From: Mugil cephalus
Lineage: Eukaryota; Chordata; Actinopteri; Mugiliformes; Mugilidae
DNA: 64,000 nucleotides
Direction: 5' to 3'
Assembly: GCF_022458985.1 (NCBI RefSeq)
Contig: NC_061781.1
Location: 9,885,501 to 9,949,500, forward strand
The position numbers were made by a program, and so were the translations under genes. Each line of letters opens with the position of its first letter. Within the stretch, counting starts at the first letter, position 1. This document shows, piece by piece, positions 1 through 11,400 of this stretch. The notes beneath the pieces are model-generated. The model saw only the letters and a list, made by a program, of their open reading frames with translations, did not search any database and was not told where the DNA came from.

Positions 1-490
1 GGAAGAAGGTCATGTGGTCTGATGATTCCCCAGATTTACCCTGTTCCAGAGTGATGGGGCATCAGGGTAAGAAGAGAGGCAGATGAAGTGATGCACCCAT
101 CATACTGTACAAGCCTATGGGGGCAGTGCTACGATCTGGGGTTGTTACAGTTCAGCAACATTATGCCCAAAGAATGAGGTCAGCTGACAACCTGAATAAT
201 CTGCACGAGACATCATTTTCAGACATGGATTGTCCACCAGAGTCCAGACCTTAACCCCACTGAGAATCTTTGGGATGTGCCGCAGAAGACTTTGTGCAGT
301 GGTCAGACTCTCCCATAATCAACACAAGATCTTGGTGAAAAATTAATGCAACACCATATGGAAATTAATCTTGAGACTTTGCAGAAGCTTATCAACTCAA
401 TGCCACGGTGAATGCTGCTGTAATCAAAGCTAAAGGTGTCCAGCAAAGTATTTTGGTGGGGATTATTTTTTGGCCAGTCAGTATATATAT
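1..490 (+). mobile_element. Tc1/mariner-type DNA transposon, 3' part (truncated by window edge)
   Basis: The plus strand encodes a decayed C-terminal part of a Tc1-type transposase. A readable stretch near 238-285 gives SPDLNPTENLWDV, the signature just before the last catalytic acid of Tc1 DDE transposases. Further on is the usual tail about internal methionines and KAKG (about 400-440). After the reading frame ends, a T-rich segment ending in ggccagtcagtatatatat looks like the terminal inverted repeat. The frame is interrupted, so this is a dead copy. The 5' half lies outside the window, so length and TIR pairing cannot be tested here. Confidence 0.75.
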
Positions 491-820
491 TACTAGGTGT
501 TTTTCATTTGCACTCAAAAATCACTCAAAAATTGTGTGCCTGTGCCTGTGAGCTGAACTGACAAAGTGAACCCATGACAAAGACGGACCTGCTGGCAGCT
601 TTCGTGTACACCGCTACACTATGCAGGTCTCCACTAATGGAAAAGTAACAGCAGCTCCTGCAACGAGGGTTAGAACTGCCCCCGTTCTCGCCCTGAGGTG
701 CTACTGTAGCTCCGGGCTGGCCATCACCAGTCCAGACGCTTGACTGGATCGGGCCTCAGAGACACACACAAGTGTCTGAGAAGCATATGCGTGTTTGTGT
801 GTGTGTGTGTGTGTGTGTAC
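491..820. other. gcc2 intronic DNA, no feature seen apart from the repeat
   Basis: This stretch lies between the Tc1 relic and the last gcc2 exon in the window, so it is intron of gcc2. I see no splice-compatible exon in it. It ends in a GT repeat (791-818) that touches the gcc2 exon 13 donor. Confidence 0.5.
791..818. repeat. (GT)n microsatellite touching a splice donor
   Basis: A GT repeat of about 14 units with one TT interruption. On the gcc2 sense strand it reads (AC)n and begins within the donor of exon 13 (AAG|gtacacac). Confidence 0.9.
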
Positions 821-3800
821 CTTGCGTAGCTGCTCCAGCTCCTGGGCGGTCTGCTGAGACTGCTGCTGCTGCTTGCGAAGCTGGGCTGTCAGCTCTTCTA
901 CCTCCTTGGTGGCAGATGACAAATCCTGGAGAGGCGAGAAAAAAAAACACACGTACGCACAAAACAAAAGGGGGTTTCACTTAGTCGTTAGACTTTCGTA
1001 TACATTATATATTATAAAAAGAATCAACCCTGTAAGAATTACCCCAAAGTGTGTGGTTATATTGTAAAATCTGCTAAAAATGACTTCACATGATTTCTAA
1101 CCAGCACAGTATAGTAACATCTCTACTTATGTCTACCTTGAGCTTCTGTTCTTTCATCGCTCTCTCAGCCAGCAGGTCTCTGTCTAGACTGGCCGACTGT
1201 CTTTGCAGCTCCTGGTTCTTGGTCTCCAGCTGCCTCACTGTGCTCCTCATGGTCTCTATAGCAGTCACCAGGTCCTCCTTCTCACTGCTCAGCGTGTCCT
1301 TCTGCAAAATGATCAATATCCTAAATCACCACTATATGACAACTTCTCAATAACAATGCATTTAGTAACAGAATGGGTAAATGGATAAAGATCACTTCCA
1401 TACAGAAGCTCAGTTTTGACTTTATCCTTGAGGCAAATGCAGGATAATTAGTGATCAGCTGTGGCTTGATTTAATCATGTCAGATGTTGAGAAAAATCTA
1501 CGATGTTGTAAATTCAATTGCATGTTATACTGAGCTCTTCCAGCTATTTCATGTTCACAGTTTTCACATGAAAATGCTTTTTTTTTTTCCACCAAAGAGG
1601 CACCCAACTCGAACGAACACACGTGACACCTTCGAAAGGCACTGAGGCAGATCTGACAGCAGCAGACTCGGTGGGCTTTCTCTGCGAGGAACGCTGAACC
1701 ACGAGCAGAAGCGGCGGGCGGCAGCCAGCTCCCATCATCTGTCAGCCAAACACTAAAACTGTGATTGGTAAACAGAGACATCCGGACGCACTCCTGAGAT
1801 CTCGGAGCAGCTCCAGTCTGCGCGCTCCCCTCGAGAGCCGCGTGCGCACACAAGAACGAACTTGAGCCTCGGAAAAACGGTGCTGCGGTAGCAGGCGGCA
1901 GATGGAAGCTATACTCCGCTCCATTTACCTGCCTCTTGTTCTCTCACTGGAAGGAGACAGTTATGAGCTTGGGGAAAGGCGTGTATATATATATATATAT
2001 ATATAAAAACAGTTTCTCCCTAGCTCACCCAGTCACATCTGATGGGCTATTTGCAGGCAACGGGCTGTCAAATATCGCTGGGTAAAGGGTTGTGGGCTAA
2101 AATGGCTCCGTCTAAATCATACGGAGGCTGAGTTATGATATAAGTATCGAAGAGATGTATTGCTGGACAAAGTGACGCTGCTTAGATTTAGTGGAGGGCG
2201 AGAGTAGTTTGGGTGTTTGTTAGCGGTAATGTGTGTGTGTGTGTGTTTGTGTTACCAGTGTGACAGCACTGCTGAGTCGTTTGGTCAGCTCAGCAATCTG
2301 TCTCTCCGCCGCCTCCGCCTTCTCCCTCTCCTTATCCAGTTGCTCTGTCTGCCGGTCGTAATCTATCTGCAGGTTCTAATCACACACGCGCACACACATC
2401 TTCAATATTCATCACTGTAAGCTGGCGCATTTACATTCGAGCACAGGACAAAACTCTCATTAGACACAACAGAGTGGTTCCGTCTTTACTGGAGACACGG
2501 TCGTGAAGCACAGTGCAGTCTGGGGGCTGTTTACGGAGACCACTGGGAGGGATATTATGCACAAAGTCTGTTTTAAAGAGAGCGTGCATCCGCCTGCTAA
2601 TTAGCTTATACTATAAATATATATATATATATATATATACATATATACAGAAAACACATGTAACTAATCAAATGTTTAATCTCAGCTGTTGGGCTTATAC
2701 TGTTTTGGTCAAACAATTCGCTTTTCTTCTTCAAAATAAAGCACATGATGCTTTTAATTAGTAGGTAATTATTTAAGAAACATCATAAACACCTGGATAT
2801 ATAAGCAAATATCGCATGTGTTATCTGAGGTGTCTAAGCTAAACTCACCAAACAAATGACAATAGACAGTTACTGGTGCTCTATTATAGAATCTATATTA
2901 AAGATGAATATATAGTGTTTTCTTTAATCACCTGATGCATTAATCATTATGATTACTTTTAATTATCACTCATAAGATATATATATATATACTACTACAT
3001 ACTTTGTGAATGTCTTGGAAAATATTTGCTCATGTGCATTACGTCTGAAATCCCTAAAGATCTTGCTCGATCCCAGTCCTACCTTGTAGCCTTCAGCACC
3101 ATGGATGATATCTTTCATAGAGCTGTTCACTTTCTCCCTCTCCGCCTTCAGGGATTCCACTTCCTCCTTGAGGGTTATAACCTGGAAAACAAAACAAAGT
3201 ACATTGTTTACTGAGCCAACACTTAATCTTAGCACAGATGTTATGTCGAGCCATCCTTGAAACAGTACAGTCTTATGCTATGACGTGTATAAGGAGTTGG
3301 GTCTAAAAGTTAAGATTTCTATAGAAATTTCATTCACACTACCTCTTTCTTACTGATGTCCAGCTCTTTCTTTGCTTTAACAGCAACTGCCTTGATTTTG
3401 TGCATCTTCTCGTCCTTCTCTTTGTTTTCTTTCTCCATGAGAGCTGAGGGGAGATGACGTCACAAATACTGGTTTACAGAGTGCAGTTAAAACCAAAACT
3501 GTGAAGTGTTTTTCAGGACCATAAATTCAGCAAAAATAACTTTTATTTTTAAATTCTGCTCATTAATGTTGACAAGAATTATCTCTGCACCTATTTTCTT
3601 TGTGAGTTCGCTGGTCGCACTTTCTTCAGAAGAAGCAGACTGATCTGCTGATTGCTGGGGATGAGGAAATAGAGAAAAAAAACACTTGTTGGAAAACATA
3701 CAATCACAAATGTTTTTTTGTTTTTTTACAACTGTAGTCATTTAAAGCTATTATATTTAATATTAATATTTCCATGCGAGAGAAAAAAGAAAACAAACTG

Positions 3801-6800
3801 GCATCTTTATCTTTACTCAGAATCACATTGCTTTCAGGGTGGACAAGCCCAACCCTCCTCCAAGTGACACAAAATAAACAGACATCAGGCGAACCACTCA
3901 CCTGGAGGGCAGCCATTTCACTCCTCAGTTGTGATATGAGTGACTCTTTTTCAGTCAGCTGTTCTCTGAGTTCGCTGCTATCTTTCTCCAGGTTCTCCAC
4001 ATTTCTGTCCACCTCCTCTTTCTCATTCTTGTCCTCCTCATCTTTGGCCATGGAAGAAATTTGAGCCTGTAGTTTCTGGTTCTCATCACTAATCTTCTCA
4101 TTTAATGATTTCATATCCTGCATGTCTCTCTGCAGACCCTCTGTATCCTTCACCACCTCCTCCAGGTTGGCTTTTAACATGTCTCTCTCCTGTTCCAGGT
4201 CTCTGATGCGTGCCTGGAACTCCTGTTGCACATCCTCAGAATTGCCGTCAGCTTGAGCCTCTTCGAGGCTTCTCTTCAGCAGGTTCCTCTCCTTTTCTAG
4301 CTCATCGGCACGTGTCCGGAGCTCTTCAACCTCCTCCGTGGACTTTTTCAGTACTTCAGAGTGACTTTCCTCCAGTGCTCTCACGGAGGCTGATGCCTGT
4401 TCTGCCTCCTCTGTCAGTGAATTCAATTTCACTTCGAGCTGTTGCTTTTCAGACGCCTCCTGCTCCAGGTGAGAATTCAGGTCTGCCAGCTTGGACTCCA
4501 GAAGCTCCTTCTCTTTCTGGACCTGGGAAAGCCCAGAGATGGCCTCCTCCAGTTTCTGACCGAAGTCTGCCTTCTCTGTGGTCAGCTCTTTGATCTCGAG
4601 CTCTAAAGCGGAAACCCTTTCCTCGCGTCTTCCCATCTCCTCTTTCAGGCTTTCCTCTATCTTATCTCTTTCCTCCTTTAGATGTTGCACCTCTTTCACC
4701 TTCTCCTCGTGGAGCTTCTCCAATTCTTTTGTTCTCTCATCGTTCAGCTTTTGCGTTTCATCTTCTTCTTTCTTTAGCTGGTATTCCATTTTGTCTCGCT
4801 CTTCAGTTAGTGTAGTAACCATTTGTTTCAGATCCTGTATCATCTTCTCCTTCATCTCCACTTGGGAGATGATCTCCTCGTTCTGTCTGGTCAGATCCTC
4901 CACAGATTGTTTTAACTCACTGGCTAATGTTGTTTGTTCCTGCTCAGAAGAAGGGAGTTTCTGGTCCTCCACCAAGGAACCTCCAAGCTTCAGCTTTAGA
5001 TCTTGCAAACTCTCCATCAGACTGTTTTTCTCCTCCGTAGCTTCTCTCACGGTCACTAACAGTTCGTCCCTCTCCTGGCTGAGTTGCTCTACTTTGTCAT
5101 GGAGCTCTCTTACGTTATTGGCTCCCTGTTCCTTCATGGCTTGGTACTGTTGAACAAAATCTTTTGTCTTCTCACCCAGCTCTGTTTCTATAGTTTCAAG
5201 TATCTGCCTCACGTGGTGGCACTCAGCCAGGGCAGTGTCTCTCTCTTTCGTCAAGGCTTCACACTGGCTCCTCAGCTCCTCATTCAGCTTCAGCTGCTCC
5301 TCTGGATTTGTGGAGTTTTGGTCTTGGTCCACGCCGATAACCGATTCTGTGGATGCTTCTTGTTGTTCTGAATTCTGAGTCATTACAGGTTCAGAGGGAG
5401 CACTGTCCTTGGACATCTGCAGCTCATTGATTTTGAACTCCATCTCTTCTTTCTCCATCTGAAACTCCTCCTTGGACTTCTCTAGCTCTGCCTCAAGCTC
5501 ACCCTTCACATTACTGAGCAGGGTGAGTTCATCCTGTAACATGGTGTTCTGGGCTTGAAGGTCTTCCAATGCAGCTCTCAGTCTCCTGGTCTCAGTCTCC
5601 TCTACATTGCCTGGGCTTGAGTCAACCTGACTGCAGCCAGACAGTTCCAGCATTTTGGCGATCCCAGACCCACGGCCAGGTTCCTCATCTTCTTCCTGCA
5701 CATCCTGAAGGTAGCTCTCTGGAAAAATAAAAGGGAGGTCAGCTTAAGCACTCGTTTTAATTAGAATAAAGTCACCACCAAGAAAGTGTGAATAACGCAC
5801 TGTAACACTTCGTGGTCATGGTCTAAGCTCTGCCTTTTAATAGAGAGTCCTACCTTTGAGAGCAAGCTGCTCAGTTAGCTCCTCGTGTAGCAACAAGAGA
5901 CGCTCCCTCTCAATCTCACAGTCTTCTTCTAGAGCTCTCATTTCCTCCTCGTGGTGCAGATTCTTCTGAGCCAGCTCCTCCTTCAGGTTCTCCACCTCTT
6001 GCTGGGCTTTCGTCAACTCCTGCTGGTGGGTTTCCTGTAGCTCAGCAATCTCCTGGGAATTACGCTGCTGAATTGCTTTCAATTCAGCTCGAAGGGTTTC
6101 TAGTTCAGCCGTTAAGCGGACTACTTCTGCACTGGCATGGTCTGCTTGACGCTCCCTTTCTCTTTCACTCTCTCTCTCTCTATCACTCACTTCTCGCTCT
6201 TCCAGTAATTTCTGGAAACGAGACACTTCTTCTTGGTGTTTGCTGTTGGATTCCTCAATGGTGCTCTCCAAACTTCGGATTTTCCTTTGGTGGTCTTCAG
6301 TCACACGGTCAAGCTCACTTTGCATTGACGCTAGATCATCCTGCACAAACAGATATGTAGCTGGGTTGTGATTTAATTAGAAATACAATCATCTCGATAG
6401 ATAGATCAGATAATATGCAGATAAGGCTTCTAGAATTGGACCAACATTACACATCACACAGTAAAGTTGTGTTGTATTTCACCTGGGCTTGCTTCTTAGT
6501 CTTCTCTAGATCTTTTCGAAACAGTGCAAGACTTTGTTGAGTTTCCGCCTTCTCCAGTAGTAAGGCATCCATCCTCTCAGTCAGCTCCTATTACACACAA
6601 ACCCACATGATTCACATGATGCAGTGTGAGAAATGAAGAACAGCAAGTTAACACAGGGGCATTTATAGGAGACACACAATGAGATACTGCCCCACCAACG
6701 CACCTGTATCAGAGAGGAGTCATCTGGACCGCTGTTACTGTTTTTGGATTGCTGTTTGAGGGATTCAACTTCTTTTTCCAAATCTGAGAAGATAAATAAA

Positions 6801-8166
6801 ACACACATGTGTCTACACCGCTGACCTACACTGCCAAATATAAACACAATGGAATTTACAGCTACCTGCATGTCTGCTCTTCATCTTTTGCATGGCAGCC
6901 ATCTGCTTTTTGGCAAACTTGATGAGGTCATCTTTGGGCAGGGTGTCCAGCTGAGAACACACCATAAGGTAAAAAAAAGAACCATAAATCTGCACCATAG
7001 CTATATAACTAACACCAATGTTTAAACCAATTAAAACAACACAGTATGGGTTATTGTTATCCTTGCTGAAGTGTAGTACCTTTGACTTGGATGCACCTGC
7101 TGGTGATGGACTCACAGACTCAGCAGCAGTTCCACCCGGGTCCTTTTCAGTGCCAGAAAAAAAATAAATTATGAACTTTACAAGATAGACATCAAAACAA
7201 ATAAATGAAAAGTCATAAAGATAATAATGTGGTCAATAATGGTGTGGTTTCTGGATTTTTTTTTCATCTGTACCAAATAACAGTTTAGTGTTACAGTTAG
7301 CATACTTCAACTTGGTTCTGCTGATTTATTATGAGCCACTTTTCAATTTCAAAGTTGTAATCTCTTGAAAAAGATAATCTAGTCTCAAAAAACTATTTAA
7401 ATGACACAAACAAACAAAGGCCAAGGACTATCAATTAAATTCTGCATATTTGTTTTGTATTACAGCACGTCAATTACGTTTATTATTATTGACTTTTATT
7501 ATGAAATGCAGGTTTAATGTACACTCTCTTGAAGGTTTGAGTTCTAATATAAGAGTACTGCAACAAATCTTAGCTTTATGACTATAATAATTATTAGTTT
7601 CTCTGCTGTTAAACAAATTTCAATTAAACACAATTATGTTTTTGTTAATTACACTTAGCCTACGGACAAAATGGGTCTGCCAAAATAATAGAAACATATC
7701 CCAGTGCAGCAGAATGCAATTTAATAGCATAACAAACCACAGACTCAAAATGAAAACACCGACGACTCCACAGCTCCCTCAGTCATTTGAGACACATACT
7801 TAATACCATACCCTTCGTGAAGCTACGATTTAATGCAAAACTGTCAAATCAAGATGCATTTTTTCCACTAGCGTACGTAGCGTAATGCAGTGGAAAGTGA
7901 GTGTATAACATGACGCACTACTGTCAAGTTTTTACTATATGATGGATGACAAGTCTCAGACAAAGCATTTAAATACCAAGGTTTTCGTGGGGAAGGAGTA
8001 ACACAGAAGGCTGGCCGGGGTAATTCATAATTAATTTACCGTGACAGACTTTCTACTGACAAAAGACAGAGCACTGTGTCTGAGTCAACGTAGAGATACT
8101 GCACTTTACTGAAGTAGAGTCAGACTAGCTAAAGCTAAGAGCTCGACACTAAACATTTACCTCCAT
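821..8166 (-). CDS. gcc2: GRIP and coiled-coil domain-containing protein 2 (GCC185 golgin), N-terminal 1,099 codons; 3' end outside window
   Basis: GCC2 is a long coiled-coil golgin of the trans-Golgi network that tethers retrograde vesicles and binds Arl1/Rab6/Rab9 in mammals. Coding exons read on the minus strand: 8166-8161, 7142-7080, 6950-6866, 6783-6704, 6587-6483, 6340-5854, 5718-3902, 3654-3591, 3443-3343, 3181-3083, 2375-2256, 1301-1137, 925-821. All have AG/GT borders and the phases close (3,297 nt). Exon 1 encodes only Met-Glu. Next come a short linker and LDTLPKDDLIKFAKKQ, the N-terminal signature of GCC2 (human LETLPKEDLIKFAKKQ). Later matches include EKENKEKDEK, VKAKKELD and VITLKEEVESLKAE. 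Nearly everything after residue 60 is Glu/Lys/Leu-rich heptad coiled coil. Exon 7 alone encodes 606 residues. The C-terminal coil and the GRIP domain that targets the Golgi are beyond position 1. Identification is firm; exon ends are manual. Confidence 0.95.
1610..1930. other. GC/CpG-rich island inside gcc2 intron 11
   Basis: Between exons 12 and 11 of gcc2 the AT-rich intron gives way to about 300 bp rich in G+C and CpG. An inverted CCAAT box (gattgg) lies near 1761-1766. Open frames run through it on the minus strand, but none fits the gcc2 splice phases or resembles a protein I know. It could be an alternative promoter, an enhancer or an old inserted sequence. Confidence 0.35.
1984..2005. 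repeat. (TA)n microsatellite
   Basis: About 11 TA units in gcc2 intron 11. Similar short TA runs lie at about 2618-2638 and 2976-2992 in the next intron. Confidence 0.85.
2229..2250. repeat. (GT)n microsatellite next to gcc2 exon 11 donor
   Basis: A GT run ending about 5 bp from the donor of exon 11. On the sense strand the intron begins gtaacacaaacacac, so a CA repeat follows the 5' splice site. Confidence 0.85.
6157..6195 (-). repeat. coding GA-rich microsatellite in gcc2 exon 6
   Basis: A TC-rich run (GA on the coding strand) encodes an alternating Arg/Glu block, about DRERESERERERQ, within the coiled coil. The repeat is in frame and leaves the exon open. Confidence 0.7.
7143..8160 (-). 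other. gcc2 intron 1
   Basis: About 1 kb of AT-rich intron separates the two-codon first coding exon (donor gtaaatg) from exon 2 (acceptor ctgaaaag). I see no repeat family or extra exon in it. Confidence 0.6.
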
Positions 8167-8420
8167 CTCAGTCGAGCGAGTGTTTATCTTCCTTTTAGCC
8201 GCCTGTCAAGCACAGACACCGGGCGGGTGCGTTAACCAGAGACACCCAAACGGAAATCCGCCTTTATTGCCGATTTCTCGGAGACTTAGTGCGAAAACCT
8301 CGCCTCTGTTTTGGTTTTTAGCATAGGATTCCACTTAGCAGGCTAAAGCGACGACTGACTTCCGCAATCGTCAACCATGTGACGTCGGTGTAATTTACGT
8401 CATCAGCTCAAACACGGAAA
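8161..8420 (-). promoter_or_regulatory. gcc2 5' UTR and promoter region with two CRE-like sites
   Basis: Upstream of the gcc2 start codon the DNA becomes CpG-rich, as expected of a housekeeping promoter. Two ATF/CREB-type octamers lie 15 bp apart: TGACGTCG at 8380-8387 and TTACGTCA at 8395-8402, about 215-235 bp upstream of the ATG. I see no TATA box. The transcription start is not resolved by sequence alone. Confidence 0.5.
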
Positions 8421-11400
8421 TAATACATAGGACATAATTACATAGGGAATCCTTGTCCGTCATCAACAAAAGTGCGATTTTCTGTTTAAACAAGACCGAG
8501 GAGTGACCGGGAGTGGCTGTTAAAAATGTGCTAAATATTAGGTTATTCATACTATGGTTCTTGGTGAAATGCTTAATCTGTGACGAGTCCGATGTGCATT
8601 GTCACTTTTTGCTGGTGATGTGTTTTGTAAGAATAATAATAATAATTTATGTCTCTAAATTTAGCAATTGCATCTTATAATTCAATAATACTGGATTTTC
8701 AACCAAAAAATATTGTATATTTTAAAATGTATACATGGCTTACTGTCTCCGGTGTACGGAAACCCTAAGTGGCAATGCATTCATATGTATTATTTCTTCT
8801 GTTTTCCATGATAACGAGTTAATCTTTTCTTGAGTTATTAATTTTGGGAAAACAAAGTTTTGTTTTCTAAAGATCTCCAGAAACTTTATTGTTATCTAGG
8901 AAACATTAACGCACCAAACAAACGGCTCACCTTACAGTGGGCCTATTATACATTAGGCTATTATTATTATTACTCCATCATTAGTGTTAAGGGCATCCAT
9001 CCAAAACAGTGGGAATTAACTCATTGTCATGGGACAACAGAGGAAATAATATGTATAAATGCATGGTGGCTTAATGCTTCTGTACTGTAGCTGAGAACTT
9101 AAGACTGACTTCTGGTCATTATTACAAGGTCATAAGTTCCATAAAATCCCTCCAGAACTGTCTCCTGCTACCATGATGTTGTTTTTTGGACTATTATTGA
9201 GAGGTGGGGGTATCTGCCCTCCCACTGACATCTGGGCTGTCATAAACTCCGTGAATGGGTTAGCTGCACTTCTGTATTCCCACCGCATGAGTTCCAGCCT
9301 TATCTGTTGAATATGGAGTGCGTCTGTTTTGACACAAGTGATAGAAGCACTGACAGAGGCAACTTAGCGAGATGCCTCTCATCCTGACAAGGCTGGGATG
9401 CTCTGGGCAGAGGGGCAGATATTCCGCCGACTCCCTGTCTCATCTGGAAGGGACCCATCTCTGCTTTCCACCCCGCCTGGGTCAAACACACCCATCCATC
9501 ACAGCTGCTCCCTTGTTTTCTCCCAGGGCAGGGAGCAGTATTTTGCTGCCATTTTTCTCCCCCCACTCGTGGCCGTCAGTCAGGGATGGCTTTGCAGTAA
9601 TATAACTGACACTGGCTTGGCGTTCAGGGAGTAATGAATGGCCTGGCTGGGTCTATCAGGAGGAGCAACAGACGCTCTTTCATGCTTCTGTCCTTTATTT
9701 TCTATCTCTCTTCCACTTTCTTCTGCTTGTTTTCTTTAACAGTGAACACAATTCAAACTAACACAGAGAGAGGTGCATTCATCATTGTTCTGCTGCTCTT
9801 TCTCACCTCATCTGTTTGATTTAATTGAGGAAATAATGGGATGATGATCGTGTCTTGTATGTTACTTTTCTAATACGCTAATCTGATACACATAGCAACT
9901 TTTTCATTAAAGATGTTAGTTATGAATAATTTTATTGATTATTCAATTCCTTTTTCTTAGTTAAGTCAATGCATCTCTGTTCAAATGCACTGTAGACGTG
10001 CAACAGCATCCTTCCGCAAACGGCTTCATTTCAGTAGTGTGCTCAGTTTTCTTCTGATTTAAACTCAGTACAAATTTAGCAGACACAAACTTTATTAGTG
10101 CACGTACAGCAGACTCTTGTCATTTCTTAATCTTATATTAACATCCCAATATGTTAATAGTTTCAAAAAATGAAAACAATCTGTAGACAAACTTGTCTAT
10201 GACTACTGCCACCTGCTGGTATGTGAGACATCAACTTTGAATTGATTTGGCCCTTCAGTCAAACATACTGTATGAGATTAATCGTTATGGTAAAACGCTG
10301 CAGTGAGGGGAGGAGACAAAGTGGTCGTCCTATTCAGCCTCCATTTCCCCATTTTTTTTTTCTTTTTTCTGCTAATCCACTCCAGTGCACTGCACTCAAC
10401 CTTCCACCCAATCAGTGAAAGGTGACTTTGGGGATGGCAAGGTGGGGTTATTATGTCACTGACCCCTACAGTGTGATTGAAGCATCTCAGTGGGGCCTCT
10501 TCAGAAGCCAAGAAAGAGACTCTTTGATTATAACCTATATAAACAACAATTTGACTGTGAGGACACATTCTGATTCAGGCTGAAATAATCACAATAAACA
10601 GGGCCACCTGCTTGACAATAAAGACTTGATATTGACAGAATCGGACATACAGGCATCACCACTTTTTTTAATACTCTTGAACCACACTGTCACTCATTCG
10701 TAGGAGCATCTATTTAGCTGCCTCCTTCACCAACATCAGAATTTGCATTCTTCTGAATGAGCCGCCCAGATGTCACCTTTACTCAGCATTTATACCGGTC
10801 CACTCCTTATTTTGTTCATTGTGTCCTGCATTTGTTTCCTTCCTGACATTCTACCTTCAGGCTGGCAGTACCATTAATGGGGCTGACATTTTAACATATA
10901 GCTTTGACATTTTAATGCATTAATGTGGGAACTGAACCTCTCAGATTGTTCTTTTCACTAAGGTAATAAATGGCCAACGCTTGTGCTCCTGAAAGATGAC
11001 AGAATATGCCATTACGTTCTGAGCAGCTGTTAATAACATTTGCTCTTTACATAACAGGTTAATAGTTAACTCCGTATGTCATAATCTCATGAAAAGGTGA
11101 TCTATCAGCAGCCGCATAGCATTAATCAAACACAGTTGCTGTAAATTAGATGAGTCTTTTTATGGGCTTTTCATTTCTGAAAACACCAGTGATGAAATAT
11201 CACTGTTTAGGGGGTATAGTGTTTGCTACGTTTGCGGTCTCAGTGTAGCAGGTTAGCATGCTAACATATGCTAGTTGTCATTATTAGTACAGGGACTGAT
11301 GGGTGCGTTGTTAGATTTGCACACACATGGCCATGAATCTAAGTATAGAACACATTTAAATGCTGACACAAATTTTGCATTTACCCTCTGGCGACTGCAA

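Noticed and set aside
1455-1853. Minus-strand 132-aa Cys-containing open frame in the gcc2 intron
   Set aside because: It does not fit gcc2 splice phases and matches no family I know; explained by the CpG-rich island.
3094-3110. Second REST-like half-site (cagcaccatgg)
   Set aside because: Only the left half matches, and it lies inside gcc2 exon 10 where the bases are fixed by coding.
4578-5153. Plus-strand Ser-rich open frame of 191 aa
   Set aside because: Antisense shadow of the gcc2 coiled coil; Glu/Lys codons read in reverse give Ser/Phe/Leu runs.
3704-5701. Single 665-aa minus-strand open frame in gcc2
   Set aside because: It is exon 7 plus read-through past the donor at 3901 into the intron. 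The true exon is 5718-3902.
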